Shown here piece after piece: positions 36,554-45,679 of a DNA stretch of 64,000 nt (the first letter of the stretch is position 1; each line of letters begins with the position of its first letter). Source of the stretch: Aulostomus chinensis (lineage: Eukaryota > Chordata > Actinopteri > Syngnathiformes > Aulostomidae); NCBI GenBank assembly GCA_037954235.1, contig JBBMOA010000017.1, positions 20,446,027-20,510,026 of the forward strand, given 5' to 3'. The translations under genes were made by a program, and so were the position numbers. Under the pieces are notes generated by a model, which was not told the origin of the DNA, did no database searches, and saw nothing but the letters and a program-made list of their open reading frames with translations.

Positions 36554-38131
36554 ATGGGACTGGACGGTGAGTTTGGTGTGAAGGGCAGCAGCATCATCAG
36601 AGAATGGAGCGGACAGGTTCAGCCGGCTCTGGTTGCCTCCTTCATCTTCCTCTTCTGTCTGGAAGCCTGCCTGTGGGTCAGGAACCTGAGGCTCAAGAGG
36701 AGACTGCCAGGACCCTTCGCCTGGCCCGTGGTGGGCAACGCCATGCAGCTGGGTCAGATGCCTCACATCACTTTTGCCAAATTAGCCAAAAAATATGGTA
36801 ACGTATACCAGATCCGGCTGGGCTGCAGTGACATTGTGGTTCTGAATGGAGATAGAACCATACGTCAGGCTCTGATACAGCACAGCACAGAGTTTGCCGG
36901 CAGACCGAACTTTGTCTCTTTCCAGATGATCTCTGGAGGCAGGAGCATGACATTTACTAATTACAGCAAACAGTGGAAAGCTCACAGGAAAATTGCCCAG
37001 TCAAGCCTAAGAGCCTTTTCCTCTGCAAACAGTCAAACCAAAAAAGCCTTTGAGCAGCATGTTATGGCCGAGGCCGTGGAACTGGTGCAGGTATTTTTGC
37101 GCCGCAGCTCTGACGGACGCTATTTTGAACCCACTCATGAGTTTACAGTAGCTGCTGCCAATGTGATGTGCGCTCTCTGCTTTGGGAGGCGTTACGGACA
37201 TGAAGACCTGGAGTTCAGGACCCTGTTGAAAAAGGTGGACAAGTTTGGTGAGACAGTCGGGGCGGGCAGCTTGGTGGATGTCATGCCCTGGCTTCAGTCT
37301 TTTCCTAACCCCGTACGCAGTGTTTATGAAAACTTTAAAAATCTCAACGAGGAGTTTTTCACCTTTGTGAAAGATAAAGTGGTACAGCACAGAGAGTCCT
37401 TTAACCCCGATGTGACCCGGGACGTGAGTGACGCCATCATCAGCGTGATCGAGCACGGGAAAGACAGCGGACTGACTAAGGACTTTGTAGAAGCAACGGT
37501 CACAGATTTAATCGGAGCAGGTCAAGACACCATGTCGACCGTGATGCAGTGGATCGTCCTGCTCCTGGTCAAATATCCCAACATACAAGTCAAACTCCAG
37601 GAGCTCATAGACCAGGTGGTGGGCAGAGCCAGGCTCCCGTCAGTGGAGGACAGAAGCAGCCTTGCATACCTGGACGCCTTCATCTATGAGACCATGCGCT
37701 TCACCAGCTTTGTACCCGTCACCATCCCACATTCAACCACCGCAGACGTCACAATTGAAGGTTTCCACATCCCCAAAGACACGGTGGTCTTCATCAATCA
37801 GTGGTCTGTCAACCACGACCCGCTGAAGTGGAAGGACCCTCATATCTTTGACCCCACGCGCTTCCTCAATGACCAGGGGGACCTTGATAAAGACATTACC
37901 AACAGCGTCATGATTTTCTCAACAGGTAAAAGGCGATGTATCGGCGACCAGATTGCCAAAGTGGAAGTGTTTTTATTCACGGCGATCTTGTTGCACCAGT
38001 GCGGTTTTGAGAGCGACCCCTCCGAGCCTCTCTCTCTGGACTGCTCGTACGGGCTCACGCTGAAGCCCCTCAGATTCTGTATCAGCGCCAAGCTCAGGGG
38101 AAAGCTACTTGACTTAGCTTCTCCATCATGA
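36554..38131 (+). CDS. cyp1c1: Cytochrome P450 1C (CYP1C1-like), complete and intronless, copy A
   Basis: This is a 525-residue heme-thiolate monooxygenase of the CYP1 family, expected on the ER membrane and supplied with electrons by P450 reductase. Known fish CYP1C enzymes oxidise planar aromatics and some endogenous lipids. Seen in the sequence: an N-terminal membrane anchor (about residues 25-42), a basic stretch followed by the proline-rich hinge LPGPFAWPVVGN (51-62), the I-helix motif GAGQDT (about 321-326), the ExxR motif ETMR (379-382), FDPTRF (about 432-437) and the heme loop FSTGKRRCIG with ligand Cys462. The length fits the family. I chose the ATG at 36554 because it sits in a perfect ACCATGG context and gives MGLDGEFG; an in-frame extension upstream has no ATG. 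The coding region has no intron, as is known for fish CYP1C. Copy B lies about 1.8 kb downstream in the same direction. Family assignment is firm; calling it C1 rather than C2 is inference from order and from the structure of copy B. Confidence 0.93.
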   Translation: MGLDGEFGVKGSSIIREWSGQVQPALVASFIFLFCLEACLWVRNLRLKRRLPGPFAWPVVGNAMQLGQMPHITFAKLAKKYGNVYQIRLGCSDIVVLNGDRTIRQALIQHSTEFAGRPNFVSFQMISGGRSMTFTNYSKQWKAHRKIAQSSLRAFSSANSQTKKAFEQHVMAEAVELVQVFLRRSSDGRYFEPTHEFTVAAANVMCALCFGRRYGHEDLEFRTLLKKVDKFGETVGAGSLVDVMPWLQSFPNPVRSVYENFKNLNEEFFTFVKDKVVQHRESFNPDVTRDVSDAIISVIEHGKDSGLTKDFVEATVTDLIGAGQDTMSTVMQWIVLLLVKYPNIQVKLQELIDQVVGRARLPSVEDRSSLAYLDAFIYETMRFTSFVPVTIPHSTTADVTIEGFHIPKDTVVFINQWSVNHDPLKWKDPHIFDPTRFLNDQGDLDKDITNSVMIFSTGKRRCIGDQIAKVEVFLFTAILLHQCGFESDPSEPLSLDCSYGLTLKPLRFCISAKLRGKLLDLASPS

Positions 38132-38486
38132 ACTGCATGTTCCAGTACTGTGACTCAAGGCCAGCAAACACCCCCCCCCCCCCCCACACACACACACCCG
38201 TGACACTCATCAGTGAGTATCAGCTTGTACCTGCACAAATAAACGCTCGTATTTAATGATATTTAATCCTAACATGATCTGTATATGAAGGATGCAGGGC
38301 TGAGATTCAAAGGTGTAAAGCTCATGGACTTTTGGGATCAGTGCAAAAGGGTTGCAATTTCCTCTCAAAACTATTACTTGATCAATTCTGAGTTGTGTGC
38401 TTGTTTTACATCCACGATTGAGCATGTTAATCCTTAAAATGACAAGTTAAACCTACATGTATGAAATGCTTTTGAATGTTAGATCT

Positions 38487-38541
<55 letters not shown>

Positions 38542-38790
38542 TTTGAGACAAAATGACATTTTTCATCATTTCATATTTCAGGTATGAAAATAAATGTAAT
38601 GCAATGTTATGTATTTCTCTAGCTACTGTATTTAAAGCGTATGAACACATTAAACAAAGCTTGGAGTTTTTCATCAAGGAGATGAGCACTTCATAAACTT
38701 CTATGCATGGGAGAGGGGGTGTCTTTTACTGTTCAAGCACTGCAACAACCCCACACACACACACTCACTCACACACACACACACACACTC
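38132..38790 (+). other. 3' flank / 3' UTR of copy A (left member of duplicated flank)
   Basis: After the stop come a poly-C/CA tract (about 38170-38200), an AATAAA at 38238-38243, a pure TA repeat (38490-38539), a second AATAAA at 38589-38594 and a CA repeat (38752-38790). Nearly the whole stretch recurs after copy B. Differences: B has an inverted repeat where A has the plain TA run, and the second AATAAA is AATATA in B. Confidence 0.75.
38490..38539. repeat. (TA)n microsatellite in the 3' flank of copy A
   Basis: Twenty-five pure TA units at the place where copy B has the centre of its palindrome. Confidence 0.9.
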
Positions 38791-39702
38791 AAACATACAC
38801 AGCAGTCACACCACAATGCAGATGTGCAACCTTTAAAAAAAAGAGTCATAAACATGTTTGTTTACAAAGCTACACGGATGTCACTGCACTCTTCCTTGAA
38901 ACCTCTGATGTCAATGGATGTGTTTCTCTGTGTGTCAAGGCGACAAACTACTCAATGAATGAATGTTTGGGCATACCTTTGTTGTTGACCAGAGTGATGG
39001 CTTTATATGGTGGGAAAAAATAAGCTATATCTGAATTTAATAAAGTAACACATGGATGGTGTTTAAAAATATCAGTTTCTGTGTTCTTCTTGAGAGTAAA
39101 ACCTGCCAGAGGAGCTGTACATCACCACGCAGTCGCGATACATTATTCAGCTCTCAGATATGCGCCGACCGCCATTGTTTAGACCTTTGTCATTGTTGTA
39201 TGAACAGAAAGTGCCTGACTTGTGGCTGAATATCATTCAAACCCATGCCAATGAGACACTCCATGTTGTCGCACAAGCATTCACGTATGCGGATATGAAG
39301 CTGTGATGCAAACGCTAACGGCTAATCAGCAGAATAGCCTGCCAAATCATGTCAGAAATGGACATCATAAAACTACCCCGAAAAAAACCCCCACTATCAT
39401 ATCTATGACTTCACCTGACAGCAACATTTAGGTTACATATTTCAGGACAAATATCTGTCACGCCATGCATAGTTCGAGCAGTTACTCATGTTATAGTTAT
39501 GCCACTGTCATATCCATCAAGCGTCTTGGTAATTATCTCCATTTGTGGCTCTATTAAGTGTATGACTCTGGATGACTCCTCTTCATCACCAGCGCTGCTG
39601 TAAAGGGGGCCGCAGCAGGAAAAGGACTAAGGTCTGCTGGCTGTGGTCAAAATGGGAGGGGAGAGAAACAAAAGAGTGGCTGACCCCTCCCACCATAGAG
39701 AT
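38791..39702 (+). other. Spacer between copies A and B; upstream region of copy B
   Basis: This is unique-looking sequence holding the regulatory region of copy B (XRE at 39456-39465). An AATAAA near 39040 could be a distal poly(A) signal for copy A. I see no open frame resembling a protein and no copy of this stretch upstream of copy A. Confidence 0.5.
39456..39465 (-). promoter_or_regulatory. Candidate xenobiotic response element (AHR/ARNT site) upstream of copy B
   Basis: On the minus strand this reads TGGCGTGACA, a full match to the extended XRE consensus (T/G)NGCGTG(A/C)(G/C)A. It sits about 240 bp before the TATA element of copy B. CYP1 genes are classic AHR targets, so the placement makes sense. 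A weaker core (CTGCGTG, minus strand) is near 39126. Binding is inferred from the motif only. Confidence 0.45.
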
Positions 39703-39711
39703 ACATATAAG
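39703..39711 (+). promoter_or_regulatory. TATA element of CYP1C copy B
   Basis: ACATATAAG lies about 240 nt upstream of the copy B ATG, behind CCTCCCACC. It matches the core of the copy A promoter while the rest of the upstream sequence does not align. Transcription probably starts near 39735. The retained core and divergent flank fit a CYP1C2 promoter that predates the coding-region conversion. Confidence 0.6.
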
Positions 39712-39948
39712 TGAAGTGTTAAGGCTTGAATCTGCATTCTTCTAAAGTGGTTATCTGAAGACGTGCCGGAGCACCACTCAACCTTACCCAGCTCTCCTCA
39801 GAACACGTCTTTTTTTATTCATTTTGGGTTTTTTTTCCCCCGATCTTATATTTAAAAGAAGAGAATCTCAATATGATTTTTAATTTCAAGTGAGCTTTGT
39901 TGATTTTTTTTTATTGGATACAGCGGAGGATAGGTGTTAACCTGCAGA
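39712..39948 (+). other. Probable 5' untranslated leader of CYP1C copy B
   Basis: T-rich leader between the TATA element and the ATG, with a TTTTTTTATTGGATACAG stretch ending near 39922 that resembles a 3' splice site. It is not similar to the copy A leader. Similarity between copies A and B starts only at 39959, ten bases into the coding sequence. Confidence 0.4.
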
Positions 39949-41529
39949 ATGGCTCAAGTGGACGGTGAGTTTGGTGTGAAGGGCAGCAGCATCATCAGAG
40001 AATGGAGCGGACAGGTTCAGCCGGCTCTGGTTGCCTCCTTCATCTTCCTCTTCTGTCTGGAAGCCTGCCTGTGGGTCAGGAACCTGAGGCTCAAGAGGAG
40101 ACTGCCAGGACCCTTCGCCTGGCCCGTGGTGGGCAACGCCATGCAGCTGGGTCAGATGCCTCACATCACTTTTGCCAAATTAGCCAAAAAATATGGTAAC
40201 GTATACCAGATCCGGCTGGGCTGCAGTGACATTGTGGTTCTGAATGGAGATAGAACCATACGTCAGGCTCTGATACAGCACAGCACAGAGTTTGCCGGCA
40301 GACCGAACTTTGTCTCTTTCCAGTTTGTCTCCGGAGGGAAGAGTATGACTTTCACCAATTACAGCAAACAGTGGAAAGCTCACAGGAAAATTGCCCAGTC
40401 AAGCCTAAGAGCCTTTTCCTCTGCAAACAGTCAAACCAAAAAAGCCTTTGAGCAGCATGTTATGGCCGAGGCCGTGGAACTGGTGCAGGTATTTTTGCGC
40501 CGCAGCTCTGACGGACGCTATTTTGAACCCACTCATGAGTTTACAGTAGCTGCTGCCAATGTGATGTGCGCTCTCTGCTTTGGGAGGCGTTACGGACATG
40601 AAGACCTGGAGTTCAGGACCCTGTTGAAAAAGGTGGACAAGTTTGGTGAGACAGTCGGGGCAGGCAGCTTGGTGGATGTCATGCCCTGGCTTCAGTCTTT
40701 TCCTAACCCCGTACGCAGTGTTTATGAAAACTTTAAAAATCTCAACGAGGAGTTTTTCACCTTCGTGAAAGATAAAGTGGTGCAGCACAGAGAGTCCTTT
40801 AACCCCGATGTGACCCGGGACGTGAGTGACGCCATCATCAGCGTGATCGAGCACGGGAAAGACAGCGGACTGACTAAAGACTTTGTAGAAGCAACGGTCA
40901 CAGATTTAATCGGAGCTGGTCAAGACACCATGTCGACCGTGATGCAGTGGATCGTCCTGCTCCTGGTCAAATATCCCGACATACAAGTCAAACTCCAGGA
41001 GCTCATAGACCAGGTGGTGGGCAGAGCCAGGCTCCCGTCAGTGGAGGACAGAAGCAGCCTTGCATACCTGGACGCCTTCATCTATGAGACCATGCGCTTC
41101 ACCAGCTTTGTACCCGTCACCATCCCACATTCAACCACCGCAGACGTCACAATTGAAGGTTTCCACATCCCCAAAGACACGGTGGTCTTCATCAATCAGT
41201 GGTCTGTCAACCACGACCCGCTGAAGTGGAAGGACCCTCATATCTTTGACCCCACGCGCTTCCTCAATGACCAGGGGGACCTTGATAAAGACATTACCAA
41301 CAGCGTCATGATTTTCTCAACAGGTAAAAGGCGATGTATCGGCGACCAGATTGCCAAAGTGGAAGTGTTTTTATTCACGGCGATCTTGTTGCACCAGTGC
41401 GGTTTTGAGAGCGACCCCTCCGAGCCTCTCTCTCTGGACTGCTCGTACGGGCTCACGCTGAAGCCCCTCAGATTCTGTATCAGCGCCAAGCTCAGGGGAA
41501 AGCTACTTGACTTAGCTTCTCCATCATGA
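39949..41529 (+). CDS. Cytochrome P450 1C, complete and intronless, copy B (apparent CYP1C1/CYP1C2 chimera)
   Basis: This is a 526-residue CYP1C enzyme with the same anchor, hinge, I-helix, ExxR and heme motifs as copy A (Cys463 is the heme ligand). Its N-terminus is MAQVDGEFG where copy A has MGLDGEFG. From 39959 to the stop it aligns with copy A at a constant offset of 3398 without indels. I see only four internal residue differences: Phe126, Val127, Lys131 and Asp344 against Met125, Ile126, Arg130 and Asn343. Three of these fall in one 33-bp patch with about ten base changes (40324-40356). The promoter and 5' UTR are unrelated to those of copy A apart from the TATA module, while the 3' flank is a near copy of A's 3' flank. 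I infer that this locus is the old CYP1C2 promoter and start fused to CYP1C1 sequence. It should be a working enzyme. The ATG at 39949 is the first in-frame ATG of the open frame. Confidence 0.93.
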   Translation: MAQVDGEFGVKGSSIIREWSGQVQPALVASFIFLFCLEACLWVRNLRLKRRLPGPFAWPVVGNAMQLGQMPHITFAKLAKKYGNVYQIRLGCSDIVVLNGDRTIRQALIQHSTEFAGRPNFVSFQFVSGGKSMTFTNYSKQWKAHRKIAQSSLRAFSSANSQTKKAFEQHVMAEAVELVQVFLRRSSDGRYFEPTHEFTVAAANVMCALCFGRRYGHEDLEFRTLLKKVDKFGETVGAGSLVDVMPWLQSFPNPVRSVYENFKNLNEEFFTFVKDKVVQHRESFNPDVTRDVSDAIISVIEHGKDSGLTKDFVEATVTDLIGAGQDTMSTVMQWIVLLLVKYPDIQVKLQELIDQVVGRARLPSVEDRSSLAYLDAFIYETMRFTSFVPVTIPHSTTADVTIEGFHIPKDTVVFINQWSVNHDPLKWKDPHIFDPTRFLNDQGDLDKDITNSVMIFSTGKRRCIGDQIAKVEVFLFTAILLHQCGFESDPSEPLSLDCSYGLTLKPLRFCISAKLRGKLLDLASPS

Positions 41530-42262
41530 ACTGCATGTTCCAGTACTGTGACTCAAGGCCAGCAAACACCCCCCCCCCCCCCACACACACACACACCCGT
41601 GACACTCATCAGTGAGTATCAGCTTGTACCTGCACAAATAAACGCTCGTATTTAATGATATTTAATCCTAACATGATCTGTATATGAAGGATGCAGGGCT
41701 GAGATTCAAAGGTGTAAAGCTCATGGACTTTTGGGATCAGTGCAAAAGGGTTGCAATTTCCTCTCAAAACTATTACTTGATCAATTCTGAGTTGTGTGCT
41801 TGTTTTACATCCACGATTGAGCATGTTAATCCTTAAAATGACAAGTTAAACCTACATGTATGAAATGCTTTTGAATGTTATATTACCTTTGAGATCTAAC
41901 ATCAACAAATATGAAATGATGAAAAATGTCATTTTGTCTCAAAGAATATATATGTATATACATATATATATATATATATACATACATACATATATATATA
42001 TGTATATACATATATATTCTTTGAGACAAAATGACATTTTTCATCATTTCATATTTCAGGTATGAAAATATATGTAATGCAATGTTATGTATTTCTCTAG
42101 CTACTGTATTTAAAGCGTATGAACACATTAAACAAAGCTTGGAGTTTTTCATAAAGGAGTTGAGCACTTCATAAACTTCTATGCATGGGAGAGGGGGTGT
42201 CTTTTACTGTTCAAGCACTGCAACAACCCCACACACACACACTCACACACACACTCACACAG
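41530..42262 (+). other. 3' flank of copy B, duplicated from copy A, ending at the junction with copy C
   Basis: This copies the 3' flank of A from the stop codon to the CA repeat, including AATAAA at 41637-41642. The second AATAAA of A is mutated here (AATATA, about 42066). The flank ends in an imperfect CA repeat whose last CACACAG runs straight into the TGG of copy C. The CAG at 42260-42262 is shared by the repeat and by the expected CYP1C codon Gln141, so the join carries microhomology. Confidence 0.75.
41907..42056. repeat. Long, near-perfect palindrome in the 3' flank of copy B
   Basis: The left arm starts AAATATGAAATGATG at 41907 and the right arm ends CATCATTTCATATTT at 42056. The arms read as perfect reverse complements for about 64 bases, around a TA/CATACA-rich centre of about 20 bases. 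If transcribed, this would fold into a stem of roughly 64 bp in the 3' UTR. Copy A keeps only the right arm (from 38540) after a plain TA run. In addition, the bases GAGATCTAAC just left of the palindrome in B are the reverse complement of GTTAGATCTC at the same place in A. Confidence 0.85.
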
Positions 42263-43394
42263 TGGAGGATGCACAGGAAAATTGCTCAATCAACGATCAG
42301 AACGTTCTCATCTGCCAACAGCCAGACCAAAAAAGCTTTCGAGCAGCAAATTGTGGCTGGAGCCACAGACCTAGCTGAGATTTTCCTTCAACTTGGTGCT
42401 CAGGGCCAGTATTTCAACCCTGCTCATGATCTGACAGTAGCTGCAGCTATTGTGATTTGTGCCTTGTTCTTTGGACAGCCATGATGATGTCGAGTTTAGA
42501 GCTTTGTTGCAACGTGCGGATGACTTTGGACAGACAGCTGGAGCTGGCAGCTTGGTGGATGTGACGCCTTGGCTTCAGTTCCTCCCAAACCCAGTCCACA
42601 GTGTCTACAAGAACCTAAAACACCTGAACCACGAGTTCTTTCAGTTTGTCCACAGCAAGGAGCATAGACAGACATTTGATCCAGAGGTGACACGGGATAC
42701 GAGTGATGCCATAATCGGTGTGATTGACAAGGCGGAGGGGGACGGACTCACCAAAGGCCACACAGAGGGGACCGTGTCAGATCTGATTGGGGCAGGTCTG
42801 GATACTGTTTCCGCTGCTCTGCGCTGGAGTCTTCTTCTCTTGGCTTAACACCCTGAAATCCAAACCAGACTCCACCAGCTGATTGACAAGGAGGTGGGGA
42901 GGAACAAGCTGCCATCTGTGGAGGACAGAGGTCGCCTGGCCTACATGGACGCCTTCATCTATGAAACAATGCGATTCACCAGCTTCGCTCCTGTCACCAT
43001 CCCCCAATCTACAACCTCAGGCGTCACTGTCGAAGGTCTCCACATCCCCAAAGACACGGTGGTCTTCATCAATCAGTGGTCCATCAATCAAGACCCCCTG
43101 AAGTGGAAGGATCCACATGTCTTTGACCCTTCGCGCTTCCTGGATGAGAATTGCTCCCTGGACAAGGATCTTACCAATAATGTCATGATCTTTTCAGCAG
43201 GGAGGAGAAGATGTATTGGGGACCAGATTGCCAAAGTCGAGATATTTTTATTCTTTGCAATTCTTCTTCAACAGTGTACTTTTGAAAAATGTCCCACAGA
43301 GGACTTGTCTCTGAACTGCTCCTATGGTTTAACACTGAAGCCTTTAGGTTACAAAATCACTGCCAAACGCAGGGGAGACGCACTTAACTGTTAA
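42263..43394 (+). pseudogene. CYP1C pseudogene: 5'-truncated CYP1C2-like remnant, copy C
   Basis: This is a CYP1C coding remnant clearly more diverged than copies A and B are from each other. It begins abruptly at the TGG equivalent to Trp142 of copy B, directly after a CA repeat, so the anchor, hinge and first 141 codons are missing. Frame one runs WRMHRKIAQ to CALFFGQ. About 8 nt are then missing (near 42475) where A has the Arg-Tyr-Gly of the GRRYGHED segment, so the frame shifts. Frame two resumes at HDDVEF and keeps the I-helix motif GAGLDT, then stops at a TAA (42846-42848) in place of the Lys codon of A. After that the frame stays open to 43394 with ETMR, FDPSRF and the heme loop FSAGRRRCIGDQ all intact. 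A candidate AATAAA lies at 43430. Only these two lesions disable it, which suggests recent loss. I infer it is the displaced 3' part of the original CYP1C2. Confidence 0.9.
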
Positions 43395-43704
43395 CTCCTC
43401 CGACGTGGAATACGAGGAATGTGTTTTAAAATAAATATGGTTGTCTTGTGTTAGAGAGGCTCATCAACTTAAAAATGCTCCGTTCATTTGTATGGAATTG
43501 TACGCTCTCTAACGTCTGCCGACTTTTTAAAAATGTTGCTTCACTCCATCACAAAATATCAGGTCCTCTTTAAATGACATTAGAAGGCAAGTTATACCTG
43601 AGCTGTTGAAGTAATTTCCCTCTGTGTAAAGCCTGTGAAGGTAAGAGACTGTATAAAAGAACTGGACAGACCCAAGTGCCTTCAACCTGCTTTCTCTCTA
43701 ATGG

Positions 43705-43718
43705 CCAGCAGGGGGAGA
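43705..43718 (+). promoter_or_regulatory. CTCF-like motif just downstream of the CYP1C cluster
   Basis: CCAGCAGGGGGAGA matches 12 of 14 positions of the CTCF core. It lies about 310 bp after the end of copy C, a natural place for a boundary at the end of the gene cluster. Motif match only. Confidence 0.35.
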
Positions 43719-43885
43719 CTCAGCAGGTCTAAAAAAAACCCAAACCCATCTGGTTGTGTTGCAGTCCATGAAAAAAAATGACCTCATATTACCTTGTTAA
43801 ACATTTTCTTACAAGATCATGATCTCAATTGTTAGCTTAAGTCTCCCTGGATACAATGTGATGACAAATCGTCTCCCCAGTTTTC

Positions 43886-43931
43886 AAAACAAACAAACAA
43901 ACAAACAAACAAACAAACAAACAAACAAACA
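43886..43931. repeat. (AAAC)n repeat
   Basis: About eleven AAAC units, 500 bp after copy C. Confidence 0.9.
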
Positions 43932-44100
43932 CTAAAGCAGTGAATTCTTACGCCTTATCATTGACACGCTAATCTAGATTGTAGGGCTAAAATGATCAAA
44001 GCTAGCTCCATGAGCGTTCATGGCGGCCATTAATCTGGAAACATTAATTTCCCTTTACTGACAATTAATTATATGACTAACTTTGACAAATAATTCTTTA

Positions 44101-44200
44101 AGGTTCAAGGTACGTTTATTGTCATTCCAAAACATGTGGGATATGAAAAGGAACAAAATTCTGGAACTCGGATCCCTCAGGAGATATGAACCAAAACGTA
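44101..44200 (+). mobile_element. Possible LINE/SINE tail fragment
   Basis: The phrases GTTTATTGTCATTCC and GAACAAAATTCTGGAACTC resemble a common teleost retroposon end (TTTATTGTCATT...ACGAAATTCTG). It is short and diverged and lies about 0.7 kb after the CYP1C cluster. Confidence 0.3.
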
Positions 44201-45679
44201 GGAGTGAACAGCAGGGCAGTTTTACGGATAAGCGATTAAAATAATAATAATAATAATGTTTTTAGTCTTAATTTCAGTGACAGAACATTGTCTTATTAAA
44301 ATAACAGTCATCCATCATGACAAGTTTCATCTATTTCTTCATTCCAACGCATGTAATTGTTTTATATCCTCTCAAAGATACAACTACACACCAGTATTTG
44401 ATCTTGTGATTAATCGCAGGATATATTTGTGTTATTAACTTGATTAAACCTATTAATCACTTCACCACACAGATCAAAACCAACCACGGACCGCAATGGC
44501 GATGCCATACAGTAAGAGACTTTGAAAACATCAATGTGACAGTAACAGTGACGTCGTGACCACTAAACACAGCTCTATAATAAACCATGTGACATTATTT
44601 ATGTCCGAATGTATAGTGGCGTCACCCTAATTTGCAACATAATCTGGTTGGGATAAATAATCACTTTAAGAGTTTTGTTTCGCCAAATCCCAACACTCAT
44701 TTATTTTTTATTCTGAACTTTGTCATATTTAAGCTCAGTACAAGTAAAAGTACTCATTAAGACTAATTCTGATATATTCTACTAATAAGTCACATCTTAA
44801 ACCAATCATCGATTTTGTTTTGTTTTGTTCACTTGACATAACCACCAGCGTTCAACTTGATTATGAATGAATTTCTTAATAAGTTTCATCTGTTTATAAT
44901 CATGTTTGCATCATAAAAAGATGTGTGTGATGCTTCCTGTACTCTACAGTGTGATTAAACTGCTCGGTAATGGGAGGTGTGTCAGAGGCCAGAGAGGTCA
45001 AAGAGATAATAATAGCTGCTGATGTCTGGTGTCGGTGTTGTTGTGAAAGATTGATATGGGTTACAGGCCCTTCATGCTCTGGTTAGAACACCCCTACCAA
45101 GCAAACTGTGACTCCCTACATCAGCCGCAAGCTTCACTCATCAATGTTTCACGGGCACCACTCAGTACGCTTGACTACCGCAGCAGTTTGTTTTCTTATT
45201 TAACATGTTCAGCTTCAGCCGAGTCAGGGTTAACCCCCGCGTACCGACACAGAGGGTGACCTCATCCTCTGAACCGACGTGAGATCATACGGTTTGAAGA
45301 CGGAAAGAATAAAGAGCTGCAACGATGAAATGAAAAGAATATTCTTATAGTTTCCTTTGCATTTACTTTACACATACAAAAGAAATGTACTTAAACTTGG
45401 CTCATATCTGGAAAATATATTTTTGGCTTCTACTTTCAATCAAGATTTTCTCATGAAAACTAGAATAAAGTGTTCCGGCATTATGGAGACATGAATAAAT
45501 AAATAAATAAATAACGATCGGTGGCGTACTTTCATAAGGAAAAATGAGCTGGGAGTGCATGGCTAGCAGCAGTAAAGTTGTCGTAAAGGTCACAGAACAT
45601 TTGCCGTTTTTAAAAAAAAGGAAATTTAATGTTCTCCTCTTTTCTCTAAACCTAAAGAAGCAAACTGTAGCCCCAGGAA

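Larger units (their letters stand above)
43395..45679. other. Downstream flank of copy C; no gene seen
   Basis: AATAAA at 43430-43435 may be the old CYP1C2 poly(A) signal. Then come the CTCF-like motif, the AAAC repeat and small repeat fragments. Confidence 0.45.

Noticed and set aside
37007..37456. 149-codon minus-strand frame inside copy A (and 40405-40854 in copy B)
   Set aside because: Antisense shadow of the P450 coding sequence, repeated in both copies for that reason.
42459..42848. Separate 129-codon gene between copy B and the window's right part
   Set aside because: It is the middle frame of the CYP1C pseudogene, bounded by the frameshift and the premature stop.
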